Origin: Pseudomonas peli
Lineage (GTDB): Bacteria > Pseudomonadota > Gammaproteobacteria > Pseudomonadales > Pseudomonadaceae
Assembly: GCF_900099645.1 (NCBI RefSeq)
Contig: NZ_FMTL01000002.1
Coordinates: 746,334-810,333, forward strand
Direction: 5' to 3'
DNA: 64,000 nucleotides
Position numbers and translations under genes: made by a program. The notes beneath the pieces are model-generated. The model did no database searches, was not told the origin of the DNA, and saw only the letters and a program-made list of their open reading frames with translations. Shown in pieces: positions 15,799 to 24,770 of the stretch (positions are counted from its first letter, which is position 1; each line of letters starts with the position of its first letter).

Positions 15799-16890
15799 AT
15801 GAAACTGCATACCAGTCTGTTGGCCTTGAGCCTGGCCGTGAGCGCGCAAGTGCTGGCGGCCGAAACGCCGAAGCAGGTCAATCTGTTTATCTGGGGCGAG
15901 TACCTGGCGCCAGACACCTTGAGCAGTTTCGAGGAGAAAACCGGGATCAAGGTGGTGGTCGATCATTTCGACTCGCTGGAAACCGTGGAAACCAAGCTGC
16001 TTACCGGACGCAGCGGTTATGACCTGGTGCTGACGGCCGGTCAGCATCTGCAGCGGGCAATCCAGAGTGGGGCGTTGCAGCCGCTAAACAAGGCCGCGCT
16101 GCCGCATTTCAGTGGGCTAGACAGCGAGTTCACCGGGCATATGGCTGCGTTCGATCCGGGCAACCGTTACGCCGGCCTGTACGTCTGGGGCACCACAGGC
16201 TTTGGCTATCAGCAGCAGGCCATTGCCAAGCGTATGGCCGATGCACCCACTGACAGCTGGGCGATGTTGCTCGATCCGCAGGTGGTGGCGAAGTTTGCCG
16301 ACTGCGGGGTGAGCTTTCTCAATGACCCCAATGAGGTGTTTTCCGCCGCGTTCCGTTACCTGGGCCTGGATATCAACAAGCAGAGCCTGGACGACCTGAA
16401 ACTGGCCGAAGCCCATCTGGCCAAGGTGCGGCCGTCGATTCGCTACTTCGACAACGACCGCAATATCACTGACCTGGCCAACGGTGATACCTGCCTGGCG
16501 ATGTCATGGAACGGCAACGTCTCGATCGCTGCCGGTCAGGCGCAGCAGGCGGGTAAGCCTTACAGCCTGCACTACAGCATCCCGCGTGAAGGCACGCTGA
16601 TCTGGTTCGATGCGATGGTCATTCCCAAGGACGCACCGCACCCTGAGGCCGGATTGGCATTGATGGACCACCTGATGACGCCAGAGGTGATTGGCGCGAT
16701 CACTAATAGCATCTACTACGCCAACGCGGTACCAGCGGCCAATGCCACGGTCGATCCAGCCATCCTCGCTGACCCCGGCACCTATCCACCGGCCGCTGTG
16801 CGCGCGCAGCTGTACACCAAGAACGACAACGCCAAGGCGTTCAACCGCGCATTAACTCGCGCCTTTAGCCGGCTCAAGTCGGGCTTGTAG
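15799..16890 (+). CDS. Periplasmic polyamine-type ABC substrate-binding protein (PotF/SpuD-like)
   Basis: A 363-aa periplasmic binding protein. The signal peptide (about residues 1-20, ending VLAAE) is followed by the hallmark LFIWGEYLAPDTL, then VWGTTGFGY and AMSWNGNV, as in PotF/SpuD proteins that bind putrescine or spermidine. The start has a very strong AGGAGG. No ABC permease or ATPase gene lies nearby, so it would work with a transporter encoded elsewhere or as a sensor. Its ligand may be the substrate or product of the upstream deiminase-like enzyme. Confidence 0.85.
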   Translation: MKLHTSLLALSLAVSAQVLAAETPKQVNLFIWGEYLAPDTLSSFEEKTGIKVVVDHFDSLETVETKLLTGRSGYDLVLTAGQHLQRAIQSGALQPLNKAALPHFSGLDSEFTGHMAAFDPGNRYAGLYVWGTTGFGYQQQAIAKRMADAPTDSWAMLLDPQVVAKFADCGVSFLNDPNEVFSAAFRYLGLDINKQSLDDLKLAEAHLAKVRPSIRYFDNDRNITDLANGDTCLAMSWNGNVSIAAGQAQQAGKPYSLHYSIPREGTLIWFDAMVIPKDAPHPEAGLALMDHLMTPEVIGAITNSIYYANAVPAANATVDPAILADPGTYPPAAVRAQLYTKNDNAKAFNRALTRAFSRLKSGL

Positions 16891-16905
16891 CGGCGGGGCA
16901 GCGGT

Positions 16906-17376
16906 CTACTTGAGCCCTGGCCCGGACTTGGTGTTGATGCCTTTGGCCATGCGGTCGTAGAGCACCACATTGACGGTGGCGGCGAGGTTCATGCAGCCCT
17001 GGGTGGGGATGTAGATCACGTCCTCGCACCAGTCGAGGACTTCCTTGCTCAGCGAGCCGTCTTCGGGGCCGAAGATATAGATGGCGCGGTCGGGGTGGGT
17101 GTATTGCGGCAGTGGCCGTGCGCCTTCGACCAGCTCCACGGCCACCGGCGTACAGCCGATGGGAATGATCTGCTGCAGGTCTTCCACGCCAATCAGCGGA
17201 ATATCCATATAGATGCGCTGGGTGTCGGTAATAAAATCGCGGGCACGGGCGTAGCGTTTGCCGCTGTAGAACACCGAGGCCGCGCTATAGCAGCCGGCTG
17301 CGCGCATCACTGAGCCGACGTTTTCCGGGGATTTAGGGTTGAACAGGCCGATGCAGGCGTATCTCTTGTTGGCCAC
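16906..17376 (-). CDS. SpoU-family (SPOUT) RNA 2'-O-methyltransferase
   Basis: A 156-aa minimal SPOUT enzyme that methylates ribose 2'-OH in tRNA or rRNA with AdoMet. All three motifs are clear: NPKSPENVGSVMRAA (motif 1), IFGPEDGSLSKEVLDWC (motif 2) and CMNLAATVNVVLYDR (motif 3), which together form the knotted cofactor site. The GTG start at 17376 gives the N-terminus VANKRYACIGL, which matches remembered Pseudomonas homologues. A TTG further upstream (17439) has no ribosome binding site. The RNA target is not certain. Confidence 0.85.
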   Translation of the reverse strand: MANKRYACIGLFNPKSPENVGSVMRAAGCYSAASVFYSGKRYARARDFITDTQRIYMDIPLIGVEDLQQIIPIGCTPVAVELVEGARPLPQYTHPDRAIYIFGPEDGSLSKEVLDWCEDVIYIPTQGCMNLAATVNVVLYDRMAKGINTKSGPGLK

Positions 17377-17483
17377 GGTGGCACTCGCGCAGAATTTTCG
17401 GGAGAAGTTTTGCAGCCGCGCCAAGGGTGCGGGCGACAAAAAAGACGCGAGTATACCTGTATGGCAGCGGCCTGATTTTTCTA

Positions 17484-17537
17484 GGAGCCAGCTTGCTGGC
17501 GATGCGACGACCCTAAGATCGTCAGCAAGCGGGTTCC
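17484..17537. repeat. REP doublet (REPIN/BIME-like)
   Basis: Two 20-bp REP-type palindromic units in inverted orientation: GGAGCCAGCTTGCTGGCGAT (17484-17503) and the reverse complement of GGAACCCGCTTGCTGACGAT (17518-17537), with three differences. The form is that of the Pseudomonas 'TAGGAGCxAGCTTGCTxGCGA' REPs spread by RAYT transposases. It lies between two minus-strand genes. No other REP was noticed in the window. Confidence 0.8.
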
Positions 17538-17549
17538 CAGAGTATTGCG

Positions 17550-17921
17550 CTACTGCTTTTTCAGCCTTGCAGCCAGGTCGGCGAAGGGGTTGTGGGTCGC
17601 CTGAGCAGTCTTCGGTGTGCTCAGCGAACCTTCGCTGAAGTACTGCTGGTCGGTGTAGCGCGAGTGTTCGTTGTCATGGCAGTACAGGCACAGCAGCTCC
17701 CAGTTGGAGCCGTCCTGCGGGTTGTTGTCGTGGTTGTGGTCGCGGTGGTGCACGGTCAGCTCGCTCAGGCGCTTGCCGGAGAACTCACGGGCGCAGCGGC
17801 CGCAGACGTGCGGGTACATCTTCAGCGCCTTGTCGCGGTAGCCTTCTTCACGCGAGCGCTGGGCCTCGGCGAGGATGCGGTCAAGCTTGCCGGTGGCGGA
17901 GGGGGATTTGTCGCTGCTCAT
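17550..17921 (-). CDS. yajD: HNH nuclease family protein (YajD-like)
   Basis: A 123-aa protein with an HNH motif: CGRCAREF, then LTVHHRDHNHDNNPQDGSNW, then LLCLYCHDNEH, where the two CxxC pairs bind zinc and VHHRDHNH carries the catalytic His. It resembles E. coli YajD (115 aa), whose role is not established. The start at 17921 (MSSDKSPSATGK) was preferred over a longer frame lacking homology. The C-terminus is Lys/Arg rich. It may act on DNA, but activity is unproven. Confidence 0.82.
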   Translation of the reverse strand: MSSDKSPSATGKLDRILAEAQRSREEGYRDKALKMYPHVCGRCAREFSGKRLSELTVHHRDHNHDNNPQDGSNWELLCLYCHDNEHSRYTDQQYFSEGSLSTPKTAQATHNPFADLAARLKKQ

Positions 17922-18046
17922 CTGGATTCTCGTACGCTGGGGCTGTGCGATCAGTCTAGCCTTGCCAGTGGTCAGTGAGAACCGCCCGTGCGGCACTTAG
18001 CTGCAGGGTTGCTGCCCAAGAGGATAACTGCCCTGGAGATACCAGC

Positions 18047-18346
18047 ATGCGCCTGAACCATCTGTTGTTTGTTCTAACCACGCTGGCCAGCACCGCGCTG
18101 CTTGCCCAGCAACCGCCGAAAATGCCGAGCACAGCCCCAGCGGCAGGTGCCCCGGGTACCGCCACGCCGCAACCTTATGCACCGGCGCCGCCGCAGCATC
18201 TACCTGCCCCGGCCCGCAATAATCCGCCGCTGCTCAGGCAGGCGCCGCAGCCGCAATCCAACCAGCCGCGCAGCGATCAGGATGTGCCGTTGCTGCAACA
18301 GCAGCGCGAACGCAATACGCAGCCGGTGCCGAAGCCTGACGAGTGA
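18047..18346 (+). CDS. Small secreted proline/glutamine-rich protein
   Basis: A 99-aa protein. The signal peptide (about residues 1-19, MRLNHLLFVLTTLASTALL) is followed by a low-complexity mature part rich in Pro, Ala and Gln (for example APAPPQHLPAPARNNPP). No domain is recognised. GGAGA lies before the ATG at 18047. The composition suggests a disordered periplasmic protein. The function is unknown and I have only moderate confidence that it is expressed. Confidence 0.6.
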   Translation: MRLNHLLFVLTTLASTALLAQQPPKMPSTAPAAGAPGTATPQPYAPAPPQHLPAPARNNPPLLRQAPQPQSNQPRSDQDVPLLQQQRERNTQPVPKPDE

Positions 18347-18357
18347 GTTGCGGGTAG

Positions 18358-18831
18358 CTAGAGCTGCTGCTCGACCAGCTGCCCATCGGCCATCCGCAAG
18401 CGCCGGGACATGGCGATAGCGATGGCGCGGATGACCTTGGCGGCGGTCTTGGGGGCTTCGCCGAGCATCTTGTCCAGTGAGTCCCTGGCCAGCATCAGCA
18501 GGCTGCAGTCACTTACGGCGATGCAACTGGCCGAGCGGCGCTCGCCGTCGAGTACTGCCATCTCGCCAAAGGCGCGGCCCTTGCGCAGCTTGGCCAGTTC
18601 GATGGTTTCCCCGCTGGAGTTGATCTTGCGCACCGATACCGCGCCCGAATGGATGATGCACATAAAGGTGCCGGGGTCGCCTTCGCGGCAGATGCTCGCG
18701 TCCGGGGCGCATTTGCTGATGTTGAAGTAACCGGCGGCGCTGAGCAGCTCGTTGGGCGTGAGGCTGTCGAACAGGCCGCAATCGAGCAGCATGTCGCGTA
18801 TTTCATCAATCAGTTGGGAGTGGGCGGGCAT
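18358..18831 (-). CDS. Single-domain cyclic nucleotide-binding protein
   Basis: A 157-aa protein that is essentially one cNMP-binding (Crp-type) domain, residues 15-130. The phosphate-binding cassette reads FGEMAVLDGERRSASC, with the conserved Glu and an Arg in the usual place, so cAMP or cGMP binding is plausible. There is no HTH or kinase domain, so output must be through protein contact. The next gene on the same strand upstream (higher coordinates) is a chemoreceptor, 123 bp away. The role is unknown. Confidence 0.82.
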   Translation of the reverse strand: MPAHSQLIDEIRDMLLDCGLFDSLTPNELLSAAGYFNISKCAPDASICREGDPGTFMCIIHSGAVSVRKINSSGETIELAKLRKGRAFGEMAVLDGERRSASCIAVSDCSLLMLARDSLDKMLGEAPKTAAKVIRAIAIAMSRRLRMADGQLVEQQL

Positions 18832-18954
18832 GGACGGCAGCCTGGATAGACGTGGCGCGAGGTCAGTCGCATAGATTGACCTTAGCCGCCTGCCACTTGG
18901 CTCGCCAGCGCCACTCGCGACCTGCAGCCGAGTGGCCTGAACGGGGGCTACGGT

Positions 18955-20580
18955 CTAGAAACTGAAGCGCCGCATCACGCCCTGCAAGCGCCCGGACATG
19001 GCTTGCAGGGACTGGATGGCCTGGACGATGCCGCCTTGTGCCGCAGAGTTTTCCTCAACAACTTGCGCCACCAGCTCCACGTTCATGGCCACCTGCTCGC
19101 TGGCCGCACGTTGTTCTTGCAGTGACAGCGAAATCACACTGACGGCTTGCAATGATTCATTCAGCGCCAGGCGAATGCCCGTCATCGAATTGCCCGCCTG
19201 ATCGACCAACTGCGTACCGATGCTCACTCGTTCACAGCCAGCGGCCATGCTGATTTTTGCTTTGTGCATACCGCTGTGAATGGCATCGACCAGGGCGATG
19301 ATTTCCGTGGTTGAGTGGGCGGTACGCCCGGCCAGACTGCGCACTTCATCGGCGACCACGGCAAAACCGCGACCTTGCTCACCGGCACGTGCCGCTTCGA
19401 TAGCGGCATTCAGGGCAAGCAGGTTGGTTTGCTCAGCAATGCCGCGGATTACGTCGACAATGGCGGTGATGTTGCGCGATTGTGCGGCCAAAGTTTCGAC
19501 ATCCTGCGCGCTCTCAGCAACCAGCTCGGCGATTTTGTGCATTTCTGTGGTGGCGCGGGCCATGACAGAAATGCCGGCATCGGTCATGTCACCGGCTTTC
19601 TTGGCCATGTCATAGGTTTGCTGGGCGTTTTCGGCAATGTGATTGATGCTTACGGCCAGTTGTTCGACGGTGGCGGCCATCGCTGACGCGGTATCACTTT
19701 GCACATTGGCGCTGGTCAGCACCTGCTCGGAGGAGGCGGCCAGTTGCAGGGTGGCGCATTCAATCTGTTCGGAGGCTTCGCCGATATTGCCGATCATATC
19801 CTGCAGGCCGCGGCGCATGCTCTGCACCGATTTCATGACGCCGGTCATCACTTGGTTACCCAAGCTCTTGCCGCCGCCCAGACGACCTTCGGCAATCCGT
19901 GCGCTGATTTCTTCCAGCTCACCGGGCTCTGCGCCCAGTTGCTGGCTCATCAAGCGGATGAAATAGATGACCTGGGCCAGACCAATCAACAGCGCAATCA
20001 GCAGCACACTGATGCTCAGTTTGAGGTTGCTCGCATAAGCGGCCTCACCCAGTTGGTACTGGCGCTTGGCTTCGAGCAGTTGCACATCGATCAGCTCGGC
20101 GAATTTCTCAGAGAGTGGGTCGATCAATGGATAAAGACGTTGGCTGGCAAAGGCATCAATGCCAGTCTTATCACCACGGTTAAGCAGGCTCTGTAGCTCA
20201 TTGAGTGGTTGCCGTGCCTGTTCCATCAGCGGGTTGATTTGCTCAATCAGCTGACTTTCTTCGCGGATCAGTTCGGTGGCTAAGTACGCTTTCCAGGTGT
20301 CCTCAATTCGTACCTGGGCCTCTTCAATCAACCGTTGCGCCGTTTTTTCATCCAGTTCGCCACTGTGCGCCTTGTGGGTCGCGTCAACGATATTGACCGC
20401 GTAGAGGTCGGCAATCAGTTTGAGGTCGCGCAGCGGCACCACGCGGTCTAGATACACCGTTTGTAGCCCCTTGACGGTGGCCTGCAAACCATACAAACCC
20501 AGACCGCCAACACAGAGCAAACCCAGCAGTAGGCAGCCGGCGAGCAGGAATAAGTGGGTTCTGATCTTCCAGTTTTTCAT
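18955..20580 (-). CDS. Methyl-accepting chemotaxis protein
   Basis: A 541-aa transmembrane chemoreceptor. TM1 lies at about residues 8-32, a four-helix-bundle periplasmic ligand domain (4HB_MCP, about 35-185) follows, then TM2 (about 190-212), a HAMP region and the cytoplasmic signalling coiled coil. The highly conserved hairpin tip reads [20 protein letters not shown]. There is no C-terminal NWETF-type pentapeptide for CheR tethering. The ATG at 20580 is preferred to the GTG one codon before it. The ligand is unknown; 4HB domains often bind organic acids or amino acids. Confidence 0.9.
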   Translation of the reverse strand: MKNWKIRTHLFLLAGCLLLGLLCVGGLGLYGLQATVKGLQTVYLDRVVPLRDLKLIADLYAVNIVDATHKAHSGELDEKTAQRLIEEAQVRIEDTWKAYLATELIREESQLIEQINPLMEQARQPLNELQSLLNRGDKTGIDAFASQRLYPLIDPLSEKFAELIDVQLLEAKRQYQLGEAAYASNLKLSISVLLIALLIGLAQVIYFIRLMSQQLGAEPGELEEISARIAEGRLGGGKSLGNQVMTGVMKSVQSMRRGLQDMIGNIGEASEQIECATLQLAASSEQVLTSANVQSDTASAMAATVEQLAVSINHIAENAQQTYDMAKKAGDMTDAGISVMARATTEMHKIAELVAESAQDVETLAAQSRNITAIVDVIRGIAEQTNLLALNAAIEAARAGEQGRGFAVVADEVRSLAGRTAHSTTEIIALVDAIHSGMHKAKISMAAGCERVSIGTQLVDQAGNSMTGIRLALNESLQAVSVISLSLQEQRAASEQVAMNVELVAQVVEENSAAQGGIVQAIQSLQAMSGRLQGVMRRFSF

Positions 20581-20762
20581 CACAGACCGTCCATGGTGAG
20601 CAGGCAGCGAAATGGGAGGGATTGCAGTAAGCCAGCGTGCAATTCAGCGTAGTTGAACTTGTACGTCAGGCCGGTTAGATCTGCATGACCGGTCAAGTAA
20701 TTTTTCGCGCTAAACGTCCGCTGTTTAGTGCGAATGACTCTGAGCGTGTGTCGCGCGGCTTA

Positions 20763-20782
20763 ACCGCCTGACAGCAGGCGGT
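20763..20782. other. Hairpin downstream of oligopeptidase B
   Basis: An 8-bp perfect stem, ACCGCCTG (20763-20770) with CAGGCGGT (20775-20782), and loop ACAG. It lies 18 bp past the ptrB stop. There is no T-run on either strand, so it is not a canonical terminator. The rest of the 219-bp gap to the chemoreceptor start shows nothing I can name. Confidence 0.4.
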
Positions 20783-20799
20783 AGCGCGGTGGTGGCGGG

Positions 20800-22830
20800 T
20801 CAAGCCCGACCGAGTACCTTGAGAATAAAGGCGTATTCCAGGGCGACATCTTTGAGCGCTTGGTAGCGACCGCTCATGCCGCCATGGCCGGCGTCCAGTT
20901 CAGTTTTCAGCAGTAACAGGTTGTGGTTGGTTTTCTGCGCGCGCAGCTTGGCCACCCATTTGGCGGCTTCCCAATACTGCACGCGGCTGTCGTTGTAGCC
21001 GGCTACTACGAGAATCGCTGGGTAGTCTTGGGCCTGGACGTTTTCGTAGGGTGCGTAACCCTTGACCCGCTCGAACACTTCGGGCTGGCTAGGGTCGCCC
21101 CATTCGTCGTACTCGGTGACGGTCAGCGGCAGGTCGGGGTTCTGCATGGTGTTGAGCACATCAACAAACGGCACTTCGGCGATAGCGGCGGCGAACAGCT
21201 CGGGACGTTGGTTGAGCACTGCGCCCATCAGCAGACCGCCGGCGCTGCCGCCGCTGATCACCAGCTGTTGCGCGCTGGTATAACCGGTGCTGATCAGGTG
21301 TTCGGCACAGGCGATAAAGTCGCTGAACGAGTTCTGCTTGTGCTCCAGTTTACCCGCGCGGTACCAGGCTTCACCCAGCTCGCCGCCGCCACGCACATGG
21401 GCGATGGCGAACACGAAGCCGCGCTCCAGCAGGCTTAGGCGCGCATGGGAGAACCAGGGATCGAGGCTTTCGCCATAAGCGCCGTAGCCATACAGATAGA
21501 GTGGGGCAGAGGTGCCAATCACCTCGCGTTTGGCCACCAGGCTGATTGGCACCTGGCTGCCATCGGCGGCAGTAGCCCACAGGCGCTGGCTGACATAGTC
21601 GTCGGCATCGAACGGCCCAAGCACCGGGGTTTGCTTGAGCACCACTTGCGCGCCTGTAGCCAGTTCCAGCTGACGCACCTGCGCCGGGCGATTGAGCGCT
21701 TCATAGCGCAGGCGAATGGCGGGGCTGTCGAATTCCAGGCTGTCCTGTACATAGAGGCTGTAGGCGGCGTCCGGTAGCTGCACGCGGTAGGCCGCTTGCC
21801 CGTGCGGCTGCACGTCGATCATCGGTAAACCGCCTTCTCGCAGACTCAGCACCAGCGCTTGCTGATTGAGGCTAACGCCTTCCAGCATGACGTCGGGGTC
21901 ATGGGCGCGCAGCAATTGCCAATCGCTACGGTTCAGCGTTGTGTCGCATGCAGTAAACAGCGCGAAGTTGATGCCGTGCTGGTTGCTGCGGATAAACCAG
22001 CGCCACTGGCCATCCAGAGCGCCGTGGTCGACGTCGTATTCGTGACCCTCTTCGCGCGGGACCACGCAGCTGAACGCGGCTTGCGGTGTTTCGGCGTCCA
22101 GCACCCAGGCTTCGCTGGTGGTTTTGCTGCCCAGTTGCAAGATCAGCTGGCGCTCGGAGCTGCTGCGGTAGCAGCTGAGGAAGAAACGTCCGTCCGGCTC
22201 GTGGAACACCAGTTCGGCTGCGTCGGTGCCAAGGCGGTGGCGGTAGAGTTTGTGCGGCCGGTGGGTATCGTCCAGTTCACCGAAGAACAAGGTCTGGCTG
22301 TCATTGGCCCAGGTCATGCTGCCGTCGCATTCCTCGAACGGCAGCTCGATCAGGCTGTCATCGGCCAGCTCTTTGACAAACAGCTGGTAGGTTTCCTCGC
22401 CGCTGGTATCCAGGCTGTAGGCCAGGCGCTGATGGTCAGGGCTGATGCTGAAAGCGCCGAGGGAGATAAAGCCGCCATCGGCCAGGTCGTTGGGGTCGAG
22501 CAGCAACTGTTCGCTGGCCTCATCGACCGTCAGCGAGCCATCGGCGGGTTTGCGGCAGCGGTAATGCCGCGGGTATTCGTCGCCCGCCGTGGTGCGCTGG
22601 TAATACAGATATGGCCCCCAGGGCGACGGCAGGCTCAGGTCGGTTTCGCGGATGCGCCCTTTGATCTCTTGAAACAAGACTTCGCGCAGTGCCAGTTGGT
22701 CGCTGAGTTGTTGTTCCAGGTAGGTATTTTCCGCCTTGAGGTAATCAAGCACCTCAGCGCTGTCACGGTTTTCCAGCCAGCGATACGGGTCTGCAGCGTT
22801 ATCGGCACGGGCTATGGGGGCGTGTGGCAT
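20800..22830 (-). CDS. ptrB: Oligopeptidase B (S9A serine peptidase)
   Basis: A 676-aa cytoplasmic prolyl-oligopeptidase-family enzyme that cleaves small peptides after Arg or Lys. An N-terminal propeller (about 70-400) covers an alpha/beta hydrolase domain. The nucleophile is S529 in GGSAGG, the Asp is in GYNDSRVQYWE, and the His is in DAGHGGMSG. The start at 22830 (MPHAPIARADNAADPYRWLE) has AGGAG at ideal spacing; the longer frame from 22881 was rejected. Length fits the family (about 680-700 aa). The next gene is divergent. Confidence 0.92.
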   Translation of the reverse strand: MPHAPIARADNAADPYRWLENRDSAEVLDYLKAENTYLEQQLSDQLALREVLFQEIKGRIRETDLSLPSPWGPYLYYQRTTAGDEYPRHYRCRKPADGSLTVDEASEQLLLDPNDLADGGFISLGAFSISPDHQRLAYSLDTSGEETYQLFVKELADDSLIELPFEECDGSMTWANDSQTLFFGELDDTHRPHKLYRHRLGTDAAELVFHEPDGRFFLSCYRSSSERQLILQLGSKTTSEAWVLDAETPQAAFSCVVPREEGHEYDVDHGALDGQWRWFIRSNQHGINFALFTACDTTLNRSDWQLLRAHDPDVMLEGVSLNQQALVLSLREGGLPMIDVQPHGQAAYRVQLPDAAYSLYVQDSLEFDSPAIRLRYEALNRPAQVRQLELATGAQVVLKQTPVLGPFDADDYVSQRLWATAADGSQVPISLVAKREVIGTSAPLYLYGYGAYGESLDPWFSHARLSLLERGFVFAIAHVRGGGELGEAWYRAGKLEHKQNSFSDFIACAEHLISTGYTSAQQLVISGGSAGGLLMGAVLNQRPELFAAAIAEVPFVDVLNTMQNPDLPLTVTEYDEWGDPSQPEVFERVKGYAPYENVQAQDYPAILVVAGYNDSRVQYWEAAKWVAKLRAQKTNHNLLLLKTELDAGHGGMSGRYQALKDVALEYAFILKVLGRA

Positions 22831-22981
22831 GAAACAACTCCTGTAGATGGCGGCCGACAGCGGGGACGCCGAGGCAGGCAAAAGCCGTTATCATAAGCGC
22901 CACTTTGACCGTCGGCTGCTGAAATCTACGTGCTTATGTGCATGCGCCGCTGGGTCTTCAATGCCAGAGAATGTGTGTTTT

Positions 22982-23455
22982 ATGACTGAAAACGACTACC
23001 TGCTTGCCTGGGGCGCCTATCTTCTGGCCGCTCTTGGTTGCCTGTTGGTGTGGTTTCGCCTGACCAGTTGGATGTGGCGCTACCTGCGTGAGCCGCTGCG
23101 CGTGTTGGTGTTGGTGTTGCTGTTCAGCCCAACTGTGGTTGACCCCGGTAAGGAGCAGTTCGCCCCTGCGGTGGCAATCACCGCCATGGACCTGTTGCTA
23201 GATGTGGGCAATAACGCCTGGCGTGCAGTGGCGGATCTGAGCATGTACGCGTTGATTCTGTTTACTCTTTATCTGCTGTTTGTCGCGGTGCGCTGGCCTA
23301 TTGAGCGTTGGTGGCAGGCCCGTAAGGGGCCAGCGCCGGCTGCCGACGATGAGCCGACCTTGCGTGAAATGATGACGCGTGATGAGCAGGATTTTGGCGA
23401 CACCCGATACGATGCCCGCGGCGACCGTCGCTTGCGAGTTGAACCCCGCCTGTAA
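22982..23455 (+). CDS. Conserved inner membrane protein of unknown function
   Basis: A 157-aa protein with about three hydrophobic helices (residues 8-26, 37-52 and 84-105) and a charged cytoplasmic tail containing EPTLREMMTRDEQDFGD. It is a conserved Pseudomonas protein located between ptrB and the HIT gene; some databases call it an MFS transporter, but it is far too short for that. The start MTENDYLLAWGAYLL was chosen. The alternative Met at 22961 would add seven residues. No function can be assigned. Confidence 0.72.
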   Translation: MTENDYLLAWGAYLLAALGCLLVWFRLTSWMWRYLREPLRVLVLVLLFSPTVVDPGKEQFAPAVAITAMDLLLDVGNNAWRAVADLSMYALILFTLYLLFVAVRWPIERWWQARKGPAPAADDEPTLREMMTRDEQDFGDTRYDARGDRRLRVEPRL

Positions 23456-23542
23456 GCCTCGGCGGCGCTGCCTGACGCCGCCGGCCTTGTGCCAACGCAG
23501 CCAGCCGTTCAGCATGCTGGGTTGTTGATTAAGGAGAGGCTT

Positions 23543-23986
23543 ATGACGTGTGTGTTCTGTGCAATCGCCGCCGAGCAATTGCCTGCCGAGCGTATTTATG
23601 AGGACGAGCACTTTATCGTCCTGCTGGATATCTTCCCTCTGCGTCCGGCCCATGTGCTGATTGTCAGCCGCGAACACGCGCCGTTTCTTAAAGACCTTTC
23701 CTCTGCGGCCAGCGAGCAGTTGCTGCAGCTGGCGCAACGCATGGCTGCCGCCCTGCGTGCGGCCGGCTATGGCGAGCAGGGCATCAATTTCTTGATCAAC
23801 GACGGGCCGACCTCCAATCAGCATGTGCCACACCTGCATCTGCACCTGATTCCACGACGCAGCGGCGATGTGATGCCGTTGCTGTGGCGCGCCCTGACAC
23901 GTTTTCTGCCGTTGGCGCGCAAACGCATCGAGGCGCGTCTGGCAATTGAAGCGCAGCAGCTGCGCGAGGCGTTACGCAATGTGTGA
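23543..23986 (+). CDS. HIT family nucleotide hydrolase/transferase
   Basis: A 147-aa histidine-triad protein. HIT enzymes split nucleoside phosphoramidates or dinucleoside phosphates. The catalytic triad is HVPHLHLHLIP at about residue 94. The N-terminal CVFC pair may bind zinc. The start has AGGAGAGG, and a longer frame (23489) is not needed. The next gene overlaps it by 8 bp, indicating coupled translation. Confidence 0.9.
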   Translation: MTCVFCAIAAEQLPAERIYEDEHFIVLLDIFPLRPAHVLIVSREHAPFLKDLSSAASEQLLQLAQRMAAALRAAGYGEQGINFLINDGPTSNQHVPHLHLHLIPRRSGDVMPLLWRALTRFLPLARKRIEARLAIEAQQLREALRNV

Positions 23987-24755
23987 ATTGCTGGGCATGA
24001 GCGCCAATGTGCCGACCGATATTGTCTTTAGCTTTACCGGCCTGATGCAGCGCGGCGGGCGAACCGGCCCGCACCGCGATGGCTGGGGCATCGGTTTTTA
24101 TGAAGGGCGCGGCCTGCGCCTGTTTCAGGACCCGCGCGCCAGCAGCGAGTCAGAGGTGGCGCAGTTAGTACAGCGCTACCCAATCAAGAGCGAAGTGGTG
24201 ATCGGCCATATCCGTCAGGCCAATGTCGGCCGCGTCTGCCTGGCCAACACCCATCCGTTTGTACGCGAGATGTGGGGGCGTAACTGGTGTTTTGCCCATA
24301 ACGGCCAATTGGCCGATTTTGCCCCGCAATTGGATAACTACCGGCCGATTGGCGATACCGACAGCGAAGCGGCCTTCTGTGATTTGCTCAATCGCCTGCG
24401 TCAGGCCTTTCCCGAGCCGGTGGAGGTAGAGCGGTTACTGCCCACTTTGGTCAGTGCCTGCGCGGGCTATCGTCAGCTCGGTGTATTCAATTGCCTGCTC
24501 AGTGATGGCGACTGGCTGTTCAGCTTCTGCAGTAGCAAGCTGGCGCATATCACCCGACGTGCGCCGTTTGGCCCGGCCCATCTGAAAGATGCCGATATGC
24601 AGGTGGATTTTCAGGCGGAAACCACGCCCAATGACGTGGTCAGCGTGTTAGCCACAGAACCCTTGACCGATAACGAGAGCTGGACGCTTTACCAGCCGGG
24701 CGAGTGGCGATTGTGGCGCGGTGGTGAATGTGTGGCACAAGGCCTAACGGACTGA
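23979..24755 (+). CDS. Class II glutamine amidotransferase domain protein (YafJ-like)
   Basis: A 258-aa Ntn-hydrolase of the GATase type II family. The predicted nucleophile is Cys2, exposed after Met removal (MCELLGMSAN), which also fixes the start at 23979. Conserved glutamine-site motifs include HRDGWGIGFY, IGHIRQA, NTHPF, CFAHNGQL and GDTDSEA. It resembles E. coli YafJ (255 aa). The acceptor substrate is unknown and no synthase domain is fused. It overlaps the HIT gene by 8 bp. Confidence 0.9.
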   Translation: MCELLGMSANVPTDIVFSFTGLMQRGGRTGPHRDGWGIGFYEGRGLRLFQDPRASSESEVAQLVQRYPIKSEVVIGHIRQANVGRVCLANTHPFVREMWGRNWCFAHNGQLADFAPQLDNYRPIGDTDSEAAFCDLLNRLRQAFPEPVEVERLLPTLVSACAGYRQLGVFNCLLSDGDWLFSFCSSKLAHITRRAPFGPAHLKDADMQVDFQAETTPNDVVSVLATEPLTDNESWTLYQPGEWRLWRGGECVAQGLTD

Positions 24756-24770
24756 ATTGGGGGAGGGGAC

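Noticed and set aside
14623..16047. A 474-codon minus-strand frame opposite the agmatine-deiminase-like gene
   Set aside because: Shadow frame; the plus-strand protein has clear family motifs and ribosome binding sites.
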